From Anas platyrhynchos (Eukaryota > Chordata > Aves > Anseriformes > Anatidae), in NCBI RefSeq assembly GCF_047663525.1, contig NC_092588.1:147975501-148039500 (forward strand): a DNA stretch of 64,000 nt, written 5' to 3'. A model generated the notes under the pieces. It ran no database searches and was not told the DNA's origin. It saw only the letters and a program-made list of their open reading frames with translations. Position numbers and translations under genes: made by a program. Shown piece after piece: positions 23,301 through 34,396 of the stretch. Position 1 is the first letter of the stretch. Each line of letters begins with the position of its first letter.

Positions 23301-24170
23301 GCAACACCTTATTCCCTCAACACAGCTTGTGATAATTCCTTTCATCAGCTCCTGAAACTCTTGCTAACTCACAATTGTTTCTGTAAAAGCTGATGAAGGT
23401 GTGAAAAAGGTGATCACCTGACCTAGCATCACCCAGAGATGAGAGAGGACATTTTTCCTCTAATTAAATATATCCTCAGCCCATATGATATAAACCAATT
23501 ATTTATTTTTTTTCTCACTGACCATTTCCACACTTTTTGCATATTAAGGAGGCTTTGACATCCTCGACTAATTAATTTTTCTGTTTTTCCCCCAAAGCTC
23601 ATTTTTATTTCATCTTGTTATTGACCTCCACTTTTGATCATCATGACCCTGGTGTCTTTATTCAGAATTAGTACTGAAAAAAAGAGGACAAAGTAGAAAA
23701 AAAGGTCTCAACAGGAAGACTTATTATTTAATATAATTGAACAATATCTAAACATATTATACAACTGTATTGCATTAATTAAATTCTTCAGCAAATGAAG
23801 GTCCAACACTTGTGTTACTGGATCTAAAGGTACAAAATACAAGCCAAAGTACTTTAAGGACTGTTTTCACTTAAATTTGTGTGTACGTAAGGTTTCTAGA
23901 TAACTCAGCCTAAAAATAAAAAATAAAATGTAAAATAAACAGCTCATACTAATTCGCATAAGTAAAACTGCATCCAGTTGCACCACATATGAATACACAT
24001 CTACTTTCTACAAAAGTGTCTCTTATATTAAAAACATAAATTATTTAAGCTGGGAAATAAGTTATCTGATTTTTTATATATTCAATTATAATGTTGTTTG
24101 TGGCTACAATTCCCAGTTACACATAAATAGAGAACATGTATGTACTTTTCTCCACTGGGGTTTATAAGCA
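20301..24170. other. Unique DNA, no gene recognised
   Basis: About 20940-21760 is less AT-rich than its surroundings and holds a 78-codon minus-strand frame (21273-21509) that I cannot assign. Nearby frames are stopped. Hairpins lie at 22253-22280 and 23096-23111. No repeat family recognised. Confidence 0.45.
22253..22280. repeat. Inverted repeat, 11-bp perfect arms, 6-base loop
   Basis: ATGTTATGTCA at 22253-22263 and its exact complement TGACATAACAT at 22270-22280, separated by CCTCTA. It could fold as a hairpin. No flanking sign of an RNA gene. Confidence 0.9.
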
Positions 24171-24245
24171 CATAGCAGCAGCAGCAGTAGTAATAGTAGT
24201 AGTACTGGCAGCAGCAGCTGCAATAACAGTAGTAATAGAAGTAAT
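24171..24245 (+). repeat. Mixed trinucleotide patch (AGC / AGT / AAT)
   Basis: Impure runs of CAG, TAG and AAT triplets. It reads as a decayed CAG-type microsatellite. Not in a credible reading frame. Confidence 0.8.
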
Positions 24246-27200
24246 TTTAAAGAGCTATTCTGGCTCTAGGGTGATCTGAAATTTATCAGAGTCTTCACTC
24301 TGTGTTTTAGCCCTTTCAGTAACCTATGTGTGGATTTTCATTTTTGGTTTTGTGTTCTAGTGCATGATCTCCTGCTGGTGGGTCATGCTATCTTCTCTAT
24401 TGGTTTATTTATCACATATAATCAGAGATGGTAGCAGGTCTTCTTTCCTTTGATAGTCTATATTCAGCAACAAAAGTGCCCCTTCTCTGAACCAAAACAT
24501 TGTTTATTTAAGTAGGGTGAACAACGTGTAAGCTGGGAAAAAGAAAAAAAAAAAAAAGGCATTTCAAAACAACCAACAATGTAAACATATGTCTATTTTA
24601 CGTAAACTGTTCTAGAAGACGTTACAGTTTGCTCAGCAGGCCCGTTTTGTTCAGACACCCTCAGGAGATTATTGAACATCAGTCTGGTTTCCTGCTACTG
24701 AATAGCCATTACTGAACTCTTGAGACCGTGATCTTTTTAAAACCGCTATAGCCCAGTAGATTTCTTTGTTTCCAGCTCTAGCTTTTCCAAACATTTGCTC
24801 TCAGCAACCCTCAAGCATTTGGAGAAAAGTAGCTTAAAATGAGTTTTGAGCCCCTCTGTTTTATTTTGATTTTTCTTTCCCTTGTTACTCATATAGGAAA
24901 AAAACAAAACACTCCTATATATAAGCATACCGATGACCTAGCTGAGGTTAGTCCTAACTGTTGTCCAAGCTCTTAAGCAGCTTCTGTGCTCTTTTATACA
25001 TTTGTTTATTTTAAAAATGGAAAAGATATTTATGACCTCTATTACTACTACTAATAATAATAAAATCAGTAATTTATTACTGAGATCTAGACCCAAAAAA
25101 TAGCCTAGATGTTCCACTGCTATTTCAGCTGTGTCAGAGAAGTACCCAGGGACTGCAGAGATTTTGGACATCCTTTGGTTGTCTAACGTTTGATTGTTGT
25201 GTTTATGCTCCCATTATATTAATGGAAAGCAATCCAAGGTTTTTCTGTAGATTCTAGAGAAAATTTTACCTAATTTGGGTACCGTGGGACTAGCTCTCAC
25301 CTTGGAGATGGTGGGTTTCAACCCCACCAGTATTTGGAAGTCCTTGGTAAAATCTTTCAGAGTCCCATTTACCCCCTGAACAGTGCAAGGACATCACATA
25401 TTCCAGTATTGAGCCTGGTACCACAACTCATGGGAACAGGGAATATGCTCCCAGACAGAGAACCTGTGCTGTAACCTTCAGTGGGGAAGATTATCCCCAG
25501 ACTTGTGGAGACAAGTATATAGCAGCATGGGTTGAGCATGAAGAGCAGTATGTAGGAGAAAGCAAGAAGACCATGGCACTACAGCTGGTCTGTGATCACA
25601 TTCCAAGGTGAGTGATAAGGATTCATTGTATAACTATGATGCATCTATACTTTTTGCACTGAATACATATTGCGAGGCACAGCAAATTTAGTAAATATGT
25701 TCCAGAGTTATGGTGTGTCTATGTACCTGAGCAGTAGTCCTGAGGGAATCTTAATGGCTATTTCCAACCTCAGAAAAACAGGCATGTAGGCAATTGTAGC
25801 TTAGTGACAAGGGGAGTCTATGTCATAACAGTTTTTCTTTTTCAGACATAAAACAGTTAAGTATCACCTCTTAGTGTTGATTTGATAATGAACCACATAT
25901 TGTGCTTTTATCTGATACATTGTTGTTCTCTTAAATCTCAATTTTATTGTATGTGCATGCACACACACACATGCCCATGTCTACCTCAAAATTTTCTGTT
26001 GAGATCCCCGCAAATTAAAAAATCATTATAGCTCCTGCAAGGATGACATATCAGACAGCCTAGTGTATATTAAGCAGCACAAAGTGTCTGTGTTAAGTAA
26101 ACTAATTCTCACCTGTATTGTTAGTCTGAGGAATCATCTCTGAGACCATAAAATATTACTCATATTTTTAAGACAGCTCAGCTAACACAGTGTTCAGAAG
26201 GAGACACTAATACTGTAGATAAAGTTAAAATACCACTCCTAATGGAAGGCCAAGTATTAATTTATGTCCTTGCATAAAATCCTCTAGGCATTCAAGTTGA
26301 CGAGTGGGCATCCGTGAAACTACCAGTGTCCTTCATAATACATGTTGTTCTTATAAATATTCTTCAGCCACAGATTTTATAATTTTATTTCTTCTACAAT
26401 ATAAAGATACTAATTAGATTTCACAATAACTATTTTAAAAATGAAAATACTTTTCTCCATGACATAATTACATGAGAAGTCTATCAGACAGCCAGTCCAT
26501 TATGCATTAATATTTATTGCATTTCATATATTTTTGTTAGCTATTCTTTATAACTAACACAGATGGACAAATTATTTTATCAGCTTATCAGGTAGAACAT
26601 AATTAAAAGCCTTATAGAAGCTTTATCAACTAATATTTTCATCATGACCTTTTCCACATAACTATGTTGATTTATAGAAATTAAATCAACACTCTACTAT
26701 TACATAGTGAATCTTCTATAAAGTCTCCTTGTTGTTTTTTTGTTTTGGTTTGTTTTTCTTAAAATATGTCAAATAAACCAGCTTCCAATCACACAGCTCA
26801 ACCTCTGTAACCTCTTTTTTATATTAGCACAACATTAACATTCTTTTATTTTTCTGAAATATCTCAGCACTTCAAGAATTATTAGCAGTTATGATAGACT
26901 AGAGTTCCCCTCAGTTAACTCTTTTAATGTTTCTTTTAGTGCAAATAACTATGCTGGCTGAAAAATATTTATGTCCTTAACAGATGTTGATTTATACATT
27001 TTTTGGTTGCTAATAGAGCAGAAAGTAGTTCATCATCTTCTTGTAATATTTCCACACAAACAGAAAATAAGAGGAAAAAAAAAAAAAAAAAACTTTTGCC
27101 TTTCTATGTTGCTAATGGTGTTATATTTCCACCTGGAAATGGATATTCATTGTTTCTATGACATCTTTAACACCTGAAGTATTTCTAAAATCCTTCCCAA

Positions 27201-27586
27201 GGTACTTGGATACAGGATTCTTTTGTTTTGTTTTGTTTTGTTTTTATGGTTTTGAATATCTTTGTTTTCTTCTAGTAAAAGAAGGGCTAGTGTGTTATCT
27301 TCCTGAAGGCTACTCATTAAACATTATTTCATTTCCATTTCATTCAGTCCAGTTTTGACACAGGAGGTTTTGTTTCTAGTGACTGTAATCTACCATGTTC
27401 CCTCTCTCAGGCACTGTGGCATTAAAAAAAAAAAACAACAAAAAAAAACTCTTTCTGGTCATTCATCTGCATGGAATTAATCAATTCATTCAGCAAAAGA
27501 AGAAAATACACTGTAAGATATATTACATGGAAAAGAGTAGCCATACCTGAAAACCTAATTTATAACCTCCATGTGTCACCACAGAA
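24246..27586. other. Unique AT-rich DNA, no gene seen
   Basis: A 350-bp less AT-rich segment (25265-25620) ends in AAG|GTGAGT, a very good splice-donor sequence (25606-25614), but I see no matching coding frame. An A18 run lies at 27075-27092 and a TTTTG patch at 27222-27245. Confidence 0.45.
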
Positions 27587-27625
27587 CAATAGAATCATAG
27601 AATGCTAAGGTCAACAGGCACCAAA
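27587..27625 (-). mobile_element. Possible stub of a CR1 3' end
   Basis: CAATAGAATCATAGAATGC is what the inverse of an ATTCTATG tail looks like, and a weak AAGGTCAA follows. No ORF2 sequence follows, so this is at most a very short or very old insertion. Confidence 0.3.
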
Positions 27626-30141
27626 CTGTTATGATTTACATTTACATAAAAATATCCTTATTTTATATATCCTAACATGCTATAATTTATATATTTCTAA
27701 CACAAAATGAAAAGAGAAAAGAAAAATAGAATTTTGTATGAAGCACATTTTCCTTCCAATTTGAAAAACTGCAGCAGAAGATTCAGGACCTACAACTTCA
27801 TCTTGGCCAAGTTATTTTGTTTTTCCCTTTTAACAATGTAAAACTTTGTATACTGCAAATAATAGCAGAGTATTTTGCATTGCTGTCTCAGGTAAGGTGA
27901 TGCATTGGTTAATTAAGACTTTGCAGTCGGGCAACAACAGTTGAGCTCATGAGATTACCATATAAATACAATTTATGTGAGTTCAGTGACTCTTTGCAGT
28001 ATAATTTTCAAGCCTACCTATGACACCTACCAGCTGCTATTCTCAGAACGTATCAACATTTAAATATAAGATCACTGAGAGTTAGAATTGTAGCCCTGGT
28101 TTTATGCATATCTTATTTAGCTCCTTATGACTGTTGTGTGTTCCAACATAATCTGAGTGGATTATTTTTCAGTGACCTTTGTCAGTTTGTTCTGACTGAA
28201 ACTGTGCCCCCTGGGAGTGATCAACCAAGTCACTGAATGTCCCCCAGTCAGTCTGATAAAAAGCTATTTGATTAGCACTGAAACCATTTTCCTTCCATGC
28301 CTCTAAGGCCAGGAATGGGGGAGGGAGGAAAACGAAAGAACTACCCAAATGCAGAATTAGCAGCTATGTACAATTCCCATCAAGATGGGTAAAGGAAGAC
28401 ATTGATTGAGACATGTCTCCGGTTCATTAACATTGTTTGTCTTTGAAAAAGTTCTTGGTCTGACAGATGAAGAGACATTGCTGAATGAAGAGAAATGAAG
28501 ATAACTGTGGTAAAAATAGAAAACATAATGAAAAGCATGCTGTTAAAACTAATTACATTAGGACTGATATCACTTGGAAGAATATTACGTCATCTCCCAA
28601 AATTTCATGATTGCCCATACACCATGAGCTTCCTACATTCTACAGGCACTAATGAATGTTGCACATATATATGATTTCAGTATTCAATACTTTGGTAAAC
28701 AATACAGATTAACAGTTTCTAGGTTGGAGAACTTGATCTCCTCATGAGTGATCCTCATGATCTCCTCATGATATGCGGCCTCCAAAACAAAATATCCATT
28801 AGAAGATCTATTTTCAGTGAGTTTTCACTTATGCTTTTTGATTTTTAAAGAACCAAGCCTAGTTAGAAAAGAATTTTCATCCTCCGAATTTGTTGGTCTC
28901 CAGGGACTGTGGTTATACAACCAATACAAAATGGATAAACAAGACCAATATCATTGCCCATTATAAAACTGGCCATAGTTATAGCCTGTTTCCTTTTGCT
29001 TATTGCTTAGCCAAATTTCAATTTACTAGACTGTAATTTCATATGCAAAATCAAATAAGGTTATTTCTGTTGGGATTTTTTGTTATACTCAGAAGCAGCC
29101 ATTATGTTAAAATTATTTCTAACATCAAGTCTGGGGAAAAGGTGCTTTTTTGTCCTTATTAGGAAATCTTGTGACTTTCAACAGTTCACTGGGTAATTCA
29201 CTCCTTTGAAACAAGATTTTGATTCGCAGCAGGTACTTTTGTCAGGGATATTTATTTTTTTGACTTGTCTTGAACAAGCATGCCCAAATTAGGCCTGCCC
29301 ATAAATGTCTGAATAAACATTTCCCTGAACAATGAGTTTTGCTCCTGCCTCTGCGGTCCCATTTAGACCAAACTATTCACTTTTTAACACCAAGGGAATC
29401 ACTTACCTTACTTAAAACCACAGTTACGCACAGTCAGCAGTGATGTTGTTTTATCTTGCCTACCTTGCCACCAATATGTATGGCCAATTTTTTCCATTCA
29501 TGCCTTCTTGTTGCCACTCTACCAGTTGTGTAAGTTGACACAAGTTAAAAGAGAAAAAGAGAGAGAGAGAGAGAGAGACAGATAAAGCATAGTACTCCTG
29601 ATGGAAAATGAGGAGAAAAATAATAGACAACATATTTTTGCATTGGAAAATAGCCTACAAAGCTATAAGTAAATATTATATCATCTTGCACACGTGCAAG
29701 ATGAAAGAAGAGTATCAGTTAAAACAACCCAGCCTAATTTCATTCTTTCATATTTTTTGAATCTCTGCTATACCACCATTGTGAGCACAATGTGTAGAAT
29801 CTTTCCTTATTTGTACTGATGTTGTACAAAAGTCATTAACTCTTCTTCTCTGTTAAATATTCATACACATAGGTGAATCAAGCAAACATATCCTGATATA
29901 ATGTTTTATTATATAAAACAATGTATTATAATTGTATGCACATATATTTGTAGTTGTGTCCATATGTTGTGATGATTACAGTGTTTGTGATGATTATTTG
30001 TTTGGGTTATGATAGCCTATAGTTTTCCCTCAGCTCTAGATCATTACTGCTATCCAGGCTACTGACAGTGTCAAAAGTCCATGGCCTATCTGGGTTTCAT
30101 GGCTGGTAAGAATCTAAACACATCCTAAATACGCTGTTCTT
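27626..30141. other. Unique AT-rich DNA, no gene seen
   Basis: It contains a GATCTCCTCATGA duplication (about 28734-28772), a GA microsatellite (29559-29578), a hairpin at 29681-29704 and a TTGTGATGATTA duplication near 29968-29998. No exon-like signal. Confidence 0.5.
29681..29704. repeat. Inverted repeat, 10-bp perfect arms, 4-base loop
   Basis: TCATCTTGCA (29681-29690), loop CACG, TGCAAGATGA (29695-29704). The centre carries CACGTG, an E-box. It could be a hairpin or a paired factor site. Confidence 0.9.
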
Positions 30142-30146
30142 CCCAT
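30142..30146. repeat. Target-site duplication CCCAT, left copy
   Basis: CCCAT directly before the LTR's TGT end. The same five bases follow its ACA end at 31132-31136. Confidence 0.85.
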
Positions 30147-30327
30147 TGTCATGGTTCCACTCGAGTGGGCAGCCGAGCTCCACCACAGCCGCTCTCTCAA
30201 TCCCCTCCTCAAAGAGGAACAGGGAGAAAATACAATGAACAGGGCTCAAAGGTTGAGATAAGGACAAGAAGATCACGCAGTAATTATTGTAACGGCAAAA
30301 CAGATTCTGCATAGGGAGATAGTAAGA

Positions 30328-30333
30328 TTTATT
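30328..30333 (-). promoter_or_regulatory. LTR polyadenylation signal AATAAA
   Basis: AATAAA on the minus strand within the R region of the solo LTR, about 180 bases before its 3' end. The position fits the LTR polarity. Confidence 0.6.
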
Positions 30334-30484
30334 GCTTATTACTAACAGGCTAGAGAAGTGAGAAACAAAGGAAAGAAACCAAAAGCACCTTCCCCCCCAT
30401 CCACACTCTTCCACCTCCTCCCTTCTTGGTCACTCTCATCCCCTGTGCTGTGGGGTCCCACCCACGGGATGCAGTCCTTGATGA

Positions 30485-30830
30485 ACTGATCCGGCGTGGG
30501 CTTCCCACAGGCAGCAGCTCTTCCAGAACTGCTCCAGATATGGGTCCGTACCATGGGGTCCAACCCTCAGGAGAAAACTGCTCCAACCTTGGTCCCCCAC
30601 GGGCAGCAGCTCCTGCCAGGTCACCTGCTCCTGCGTGGTCTCCTTTCCACGGGCTACAGGTCTGGCCCAGAATCTGTTCTGGCAGGGGTCTTCCACAGGC
30701 AGCAGCCTCCGTCAGTGCAGGGCCACCTGCTTCACCGTGGTCTCCTCCATGGGCTGCAGCATGGAAACCTGCTCTACTGTGGTACTCCATGGGCTGCAGG
30801 GGGACAGCCTGCTTCACCATGGTCCTCACC
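30485..30830 (-). repeat. Degenerate tandem array inside the LTR U3
   Basis: About eight units of 40-52 bp, each anchored on a plus-strand ACTGCTCC / ACCTGCTTC word followed by a GTGG or CATGGG-CAGCAG/CTGCAG part. Unit starts are near 30485, 30528, 30577, 30624, 30673, 30725, 30767 and 30807. On the minus strand the theme is GGAGCAGT plus CTGCAGCCCATGG. Repeated U3 blocks in retroviral LTRs often carry enhancer activity, but that is not shown here. Confidence 0.75.
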
Positions 30831-30969
30831 ACAGGCCACAGGGGACTTCTGCTCCGGTGCCTGGAACACCTCTCGCCCTCCTTCTTCACTGATCTTGGCA
30901 CCTGCAAGGCTGTTCCTCACTCCTCTCACTGTCCCAGCTGCTGTGTGGTGCAGCGTTTTTTTCGCTGTC

Positions 30970-30976
30970 TTAAATA
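30970..30976 (-). promoter_or_regulatory. TATA-like element of the LTR
   Basis: TATTTAA on the minus strand, about 155 bases into the LTR from its 5' (right) end. The distance to the AATAAA is long, so the R region here may be unusually large or the true start may lie elsewhere. Confidence 0.4.
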
Positions 30977-31131
30977 TGTTCTCACAGAGGCGCAAAACAA
31001 CATCACTTATTGGCTTGGCTCTGGTCAGCAGTGGGGCCCTTACCAAACATGGGGCAGCTTCTAGATCCTTCTCACAGAAACCACCCCTATGGCCCCCTGC
31101 TACCAAAACCTTGCCACATAAACCCACTACA

Positions 31132-31136
31132 CCCAT
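31132..31136. repeat. Target-site duplication CCCAT, right copy
   Basis: Exact match to 30142-30146. Confidence 0.85.
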
Positions 31137-33092
31137 GCAACATGAAAGGATGCCCAACTGTAATTATCTCTAAGGAATCATCAAGATAAAATTTAAAAAG
31201 AATAAATCATAAATAATAAAGGAATCACATTCGTTGGTAAGTTAAGAGTTTAGACAGACACTAGTATATGAACAATAAGTGAAATTTGGCAGTTAGATGT
31301 AGATATCTAAATCTATGAATAATAATAATAATAATAATTACTATTATTATTGTTGTAAAAATGATCAATTTATTATAAAATATTATAAATAATTCATTTA
31401 TATAAAATGTTGTAATATATTGATTATTGTTTATTATTGTTGTTATTTATTATTATTATTATTATTATTGAAATATAAAGCATAACAAAGATAATCAATG
31501 TTTAAATTAAAACAGTCCACATAATATTTAGGGCTCAAAGACTGCAAGAAGAAAATATGAAAGTATCATTCTCCAAGTACTTGCCTGCACTGCAAATTAG
31601 AAATGCATGCATTTTCTGCAGCCAGAAAACAGTTTAATTATGAGAGCTGAAAAGAAAACCTCCCATTGGCACAGATTGGCTTTGAAGTATTATCACAAAA
31701 GTGAGGATTTTGAAAATACCCTTGACCAGTTTTGTTGAAACTATATCACACTTCTATTTATGTCAGCCTTAACCATGTATCATGTCACTCCTTTTCATAA
31801 CATTACAGAACCTGATCACAGTTCCAGAGTATTAAACTAACCATGCATATTTTATGCAAACATTAACCTTTAGTGTTAATCCAACAGCATTAAACCAAAC
31901 CTATAATGAACCATAAAGGTGGTTTATAACGTACTGTGGTTGCTTTTTATGAGTATTTTCATATCTCTCACTAAAGTGTTTTAAACCTTAGAAAGAAATA
32001 CTACCCGGATTTTTACAGTGGAACTTTATGTAAATAACACATGGCCCCTTTTCTGAAACAACTAAGTTATTATGTTACCTGTAAACAAAATAGATGAACT
32101 TTCAGAATAATTAATTCCAAAAACTTTAATACCTCATAAAAATGAACATTATTAAGCTCCTTCCTGTGAGCTTTTTACCTGGGCAAATTTCTTGTTTAAT
32201 TGAATGTTTAATTGGTTTTGTTGCTGATCACTCTAATACAAAAAAACAGTCTTTTCTGTACAGAACCTTTCATGTTACACATCCCAAGACACTTCACAAG
32301 ATGTGCACATCTCGTATAAATTATGAAAGAGATAAATTAGGTGCATAAAACAGAAAGCCAACATGTAGCTAAACTAAAAATGTTATGGAATGTTGCAACA
32401 ATACAGTGGGACTGATAAAATCATGAGAGTTGTATAGGGATCAAAATAATACTGAGATGTTTATATCAGTGTTCAGTACCTAACCTCTATATCTTTTGAC
32501 CTTAGGCTTATTTTGGAAAACAGAGAAAACATATTCTTGTGATAATTACATTAGAAATGGGAATGTAACTGTAAACAATAACATCAATAGAAAAGCCACA
32601 GTAATATTAATATTTCGTCTCATTGTTCTTAGGCATAACATGGTTTTCAGGACTGCAATGTTGCGAAGAGCTCACAGTCATTTGTAAAATTTTTTATTCC
32701 CCTGAGAAGAATTATGCCCAAGTTACCAAATGGAGAAATAAATATTTTCCTAATTTTTTTCATAGACAGAAATTTTAGAACTTAAGAATTTCAGCCCCAG
32801 GATACTTCAACCTTCATTTGTTCTATGAGTTTCCACATAAACAGGAAGTATTCTAGGACAGAATGGTAAGGATATAAAAGGATATTTCCTTGAAATATCA
32901 AAAGCTGTCATCCAAAAAAAAAATAGCTTGAATTAATTCTTCTTTCCAATCACACATCCAGGAAGTGCAGGAAAACAAATAAGTAAAACAAACAAACAAA
33001 AAAGCATTGCATCAACTGATCTTTGTACAAGACTGAGGAAGCAAGGAAAGAACAAAGGAGGTAAGTTCATTTTTTGATATTTTTTTTCTTGT
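31137..33092. other. Unique AT-rich DNA with AAT/ATT microsatellite
   Basis: (AAT)n and (ATT)n patches at 31316-31355 and 31420-31470. The part at 31560-31900 is repeat-free with ATGCATGCAT and TAATTATGAG words and could be a conserved non-coding element. No exon recognised. Confidence 0.45.
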
Positions 33093-33275
33093 TCTGGGGG
33101 CCCCAGAGCTGAATGCAGTACTCCAAGTGGGGTGTCACAAGAGTGGAACAGAGTGGGAGAATCGCCTCCCTCAACCTGCTAGCTACACTTCTGATACAGC
33201 CCAGGATATAGTTGGCTTCCTAGGCTGCAAGCACACCTTGCCAGCTCGTGTTGAGCCTTTCTACCACCACTACCA
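33093..33275 (-). mobile_element. CR1 LINE internal fragment
   Basis: The plus strand reads GGGGGCCCCAGAGCTGAATG … CTCCAAGTGGGGTGTCAC … CAGCCCAGGATATAGTTGGC … GCCAGCTCGTGTTGAGC. This is the inverse of the CR1 ORF2 stretch between LNMS and [14 protein letters not shown]. Both ends are truncated, and the 3' UTR and octamer tail are absent, so this is an internal relic. Confidence 0.85.
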
Positions 33276-34281
33276 CTTTCTACCACCCCAAGTCCTTTTA
33301 AAATTCATTATTAAATATTATTTATATTAGATTTTTTTCATATGAAATATACTAATTATTTCTAAGCATCACTTAAAATGATAGCCATTAATGTTTTCTA
33401 TTCATTAATTTATAAAGACAGTAACAATTAATTTAATGATCTAGAAAACTAGAAACAGCAATTAAGAATCAGATGAATTTGTGTAAGCTGGTGATCCTGA
33501 AGATAAACACACTTAATGTAATTATATGAATTAAGAACAAACTCTCTATCTTGGCACATTCTCCCTTTGGACTGCTGAGCATATGATGTCTGGGCCACTG
33601 AAAGAGAAACAAATAATCATGGCAATAATAACCTCTCCATAGGAGGTGACGAAGGTCTCAGTCAGGGCTTTCTAGAGAGGCACAAAAGCACAAAGTCAAG
33701 GTGTAGGTAGGATTCTCAATGAAAAAAAAGAACTGTATAGGCTGAAAAAAGTTCACCTTGTGTCCCTTTACATAAAGACAGGAATTTTGTTCATTCTGAG
33801 ACATGAACACTTTTGAGGATATTTGATATCGGTATGCTTAGGTCACTATAACAAATAAAGAACAATTAAAAACATAGAAGCTCATAAAATGAAAGGGACT
33901 GAACTCTGTAAACTTGACAAAATCATAATCAGAGGGACAGTGGAGGAAGGCTTTCCTTTAGATGCAAACATTTTGTTTTCCTCTACTTTCATTGGAGTCT
34001 AAATACAAGTCACTTTATCTTGAAGTTTAAAATCAGTATTTAATTTCAATCCAGGAAATTCCTATTTCTCTCAATTGGCTCTAGAAATTGTCACTGCAAA
34101 TCTTTAAAGAATGGTGAAATGAGGACCACATGTAAATTTCTTATACGCATATATACAAGAAAATGGAAGAATCAGAAATATAATTAATGCTCTAAAGCTG
34201 TGATGTCTTATCAAATATAGCTTCATTAACATTAACATATACATCTTCCTGTAATACTTAATAACCTATGTCTTGCTCTTT
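33276..34281. other. Unique AT-rich DNA, nothing recognised
   Basis: Small CTACCAC repeats (33258-33290) at the CR1 boundary, then ordinary sequence. Confidence 0.45.
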
Positions 34282-34313
<32 letters not shown>

Positions 34314-34355
34314 TATATGTATATATATATATATATATACAAATATATACATATA

Positions 34356-34386
<31 letters not shown>

Positions 34387-34396
34387 GTATATATAA
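34282..34396. repeat. AT-rich near-perfect palindrome, about 106-115 bp
   Basis: TA dinucleotides are interrupted symmetrically by ACACAC (34303-34308) and GTGTGT (34361-34366). Both are equidistant from a centre at about 34334/34335, and the inner ATATGTAT / ATACATAT words also mirror each other. Only a few bases near the centre fail to pair. Cruciform formation is plausible. Confidence 0.9.

Larger units (their letters stand above)
30147..31131 (-). mobile_element. Solo LTR of an endogenous retrovirus, ERVL-like, 985 bp
   Basis: The segment begins TGTCATGG and ends CACTACA on the plus strand, so it has TGT…ACA termini, and it is flanked by a perfect 5-bp duplication CCCAT. Five-base duplications are typical of ERVL-type integrases. 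Read on the minus strand it starts TGTAGTGGGTTTATG, has a TATA-like TATTTAA (30976-30970) and, some 640 bases later, an AATAAA signal (30333-30328), which gives U3-R-U5 order on the minus strand. No gag, pol or env sequence and no second LTR are present, so the provirus was lost by LTR-LTR recombination. It is much richer in GC than its flanks. Open frames of up to 225 codons on both strands within it arise from its internal tandem array and are not viral genes. The exact avian family would need a repeat library. Confidence 0.88.

Noticed and set aside
25270..25345. tRNA-like segment with GGTGGGTTTCAACCCCACC resembling a T-arm
   Set aside because: The loop is one base off the TTCRANY pattern, no matching acceptor stem or A box is found, and the anticodon arm does not fold properly.
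30097..31173. Six overlapping open frames of 85-225 codons, which looked like a gene-dense spot
   Set aside because: They lie on both strands inside a non-coding LTR; stop-poor because of its GC-rich tandem units. None resembles a retroviral protein.
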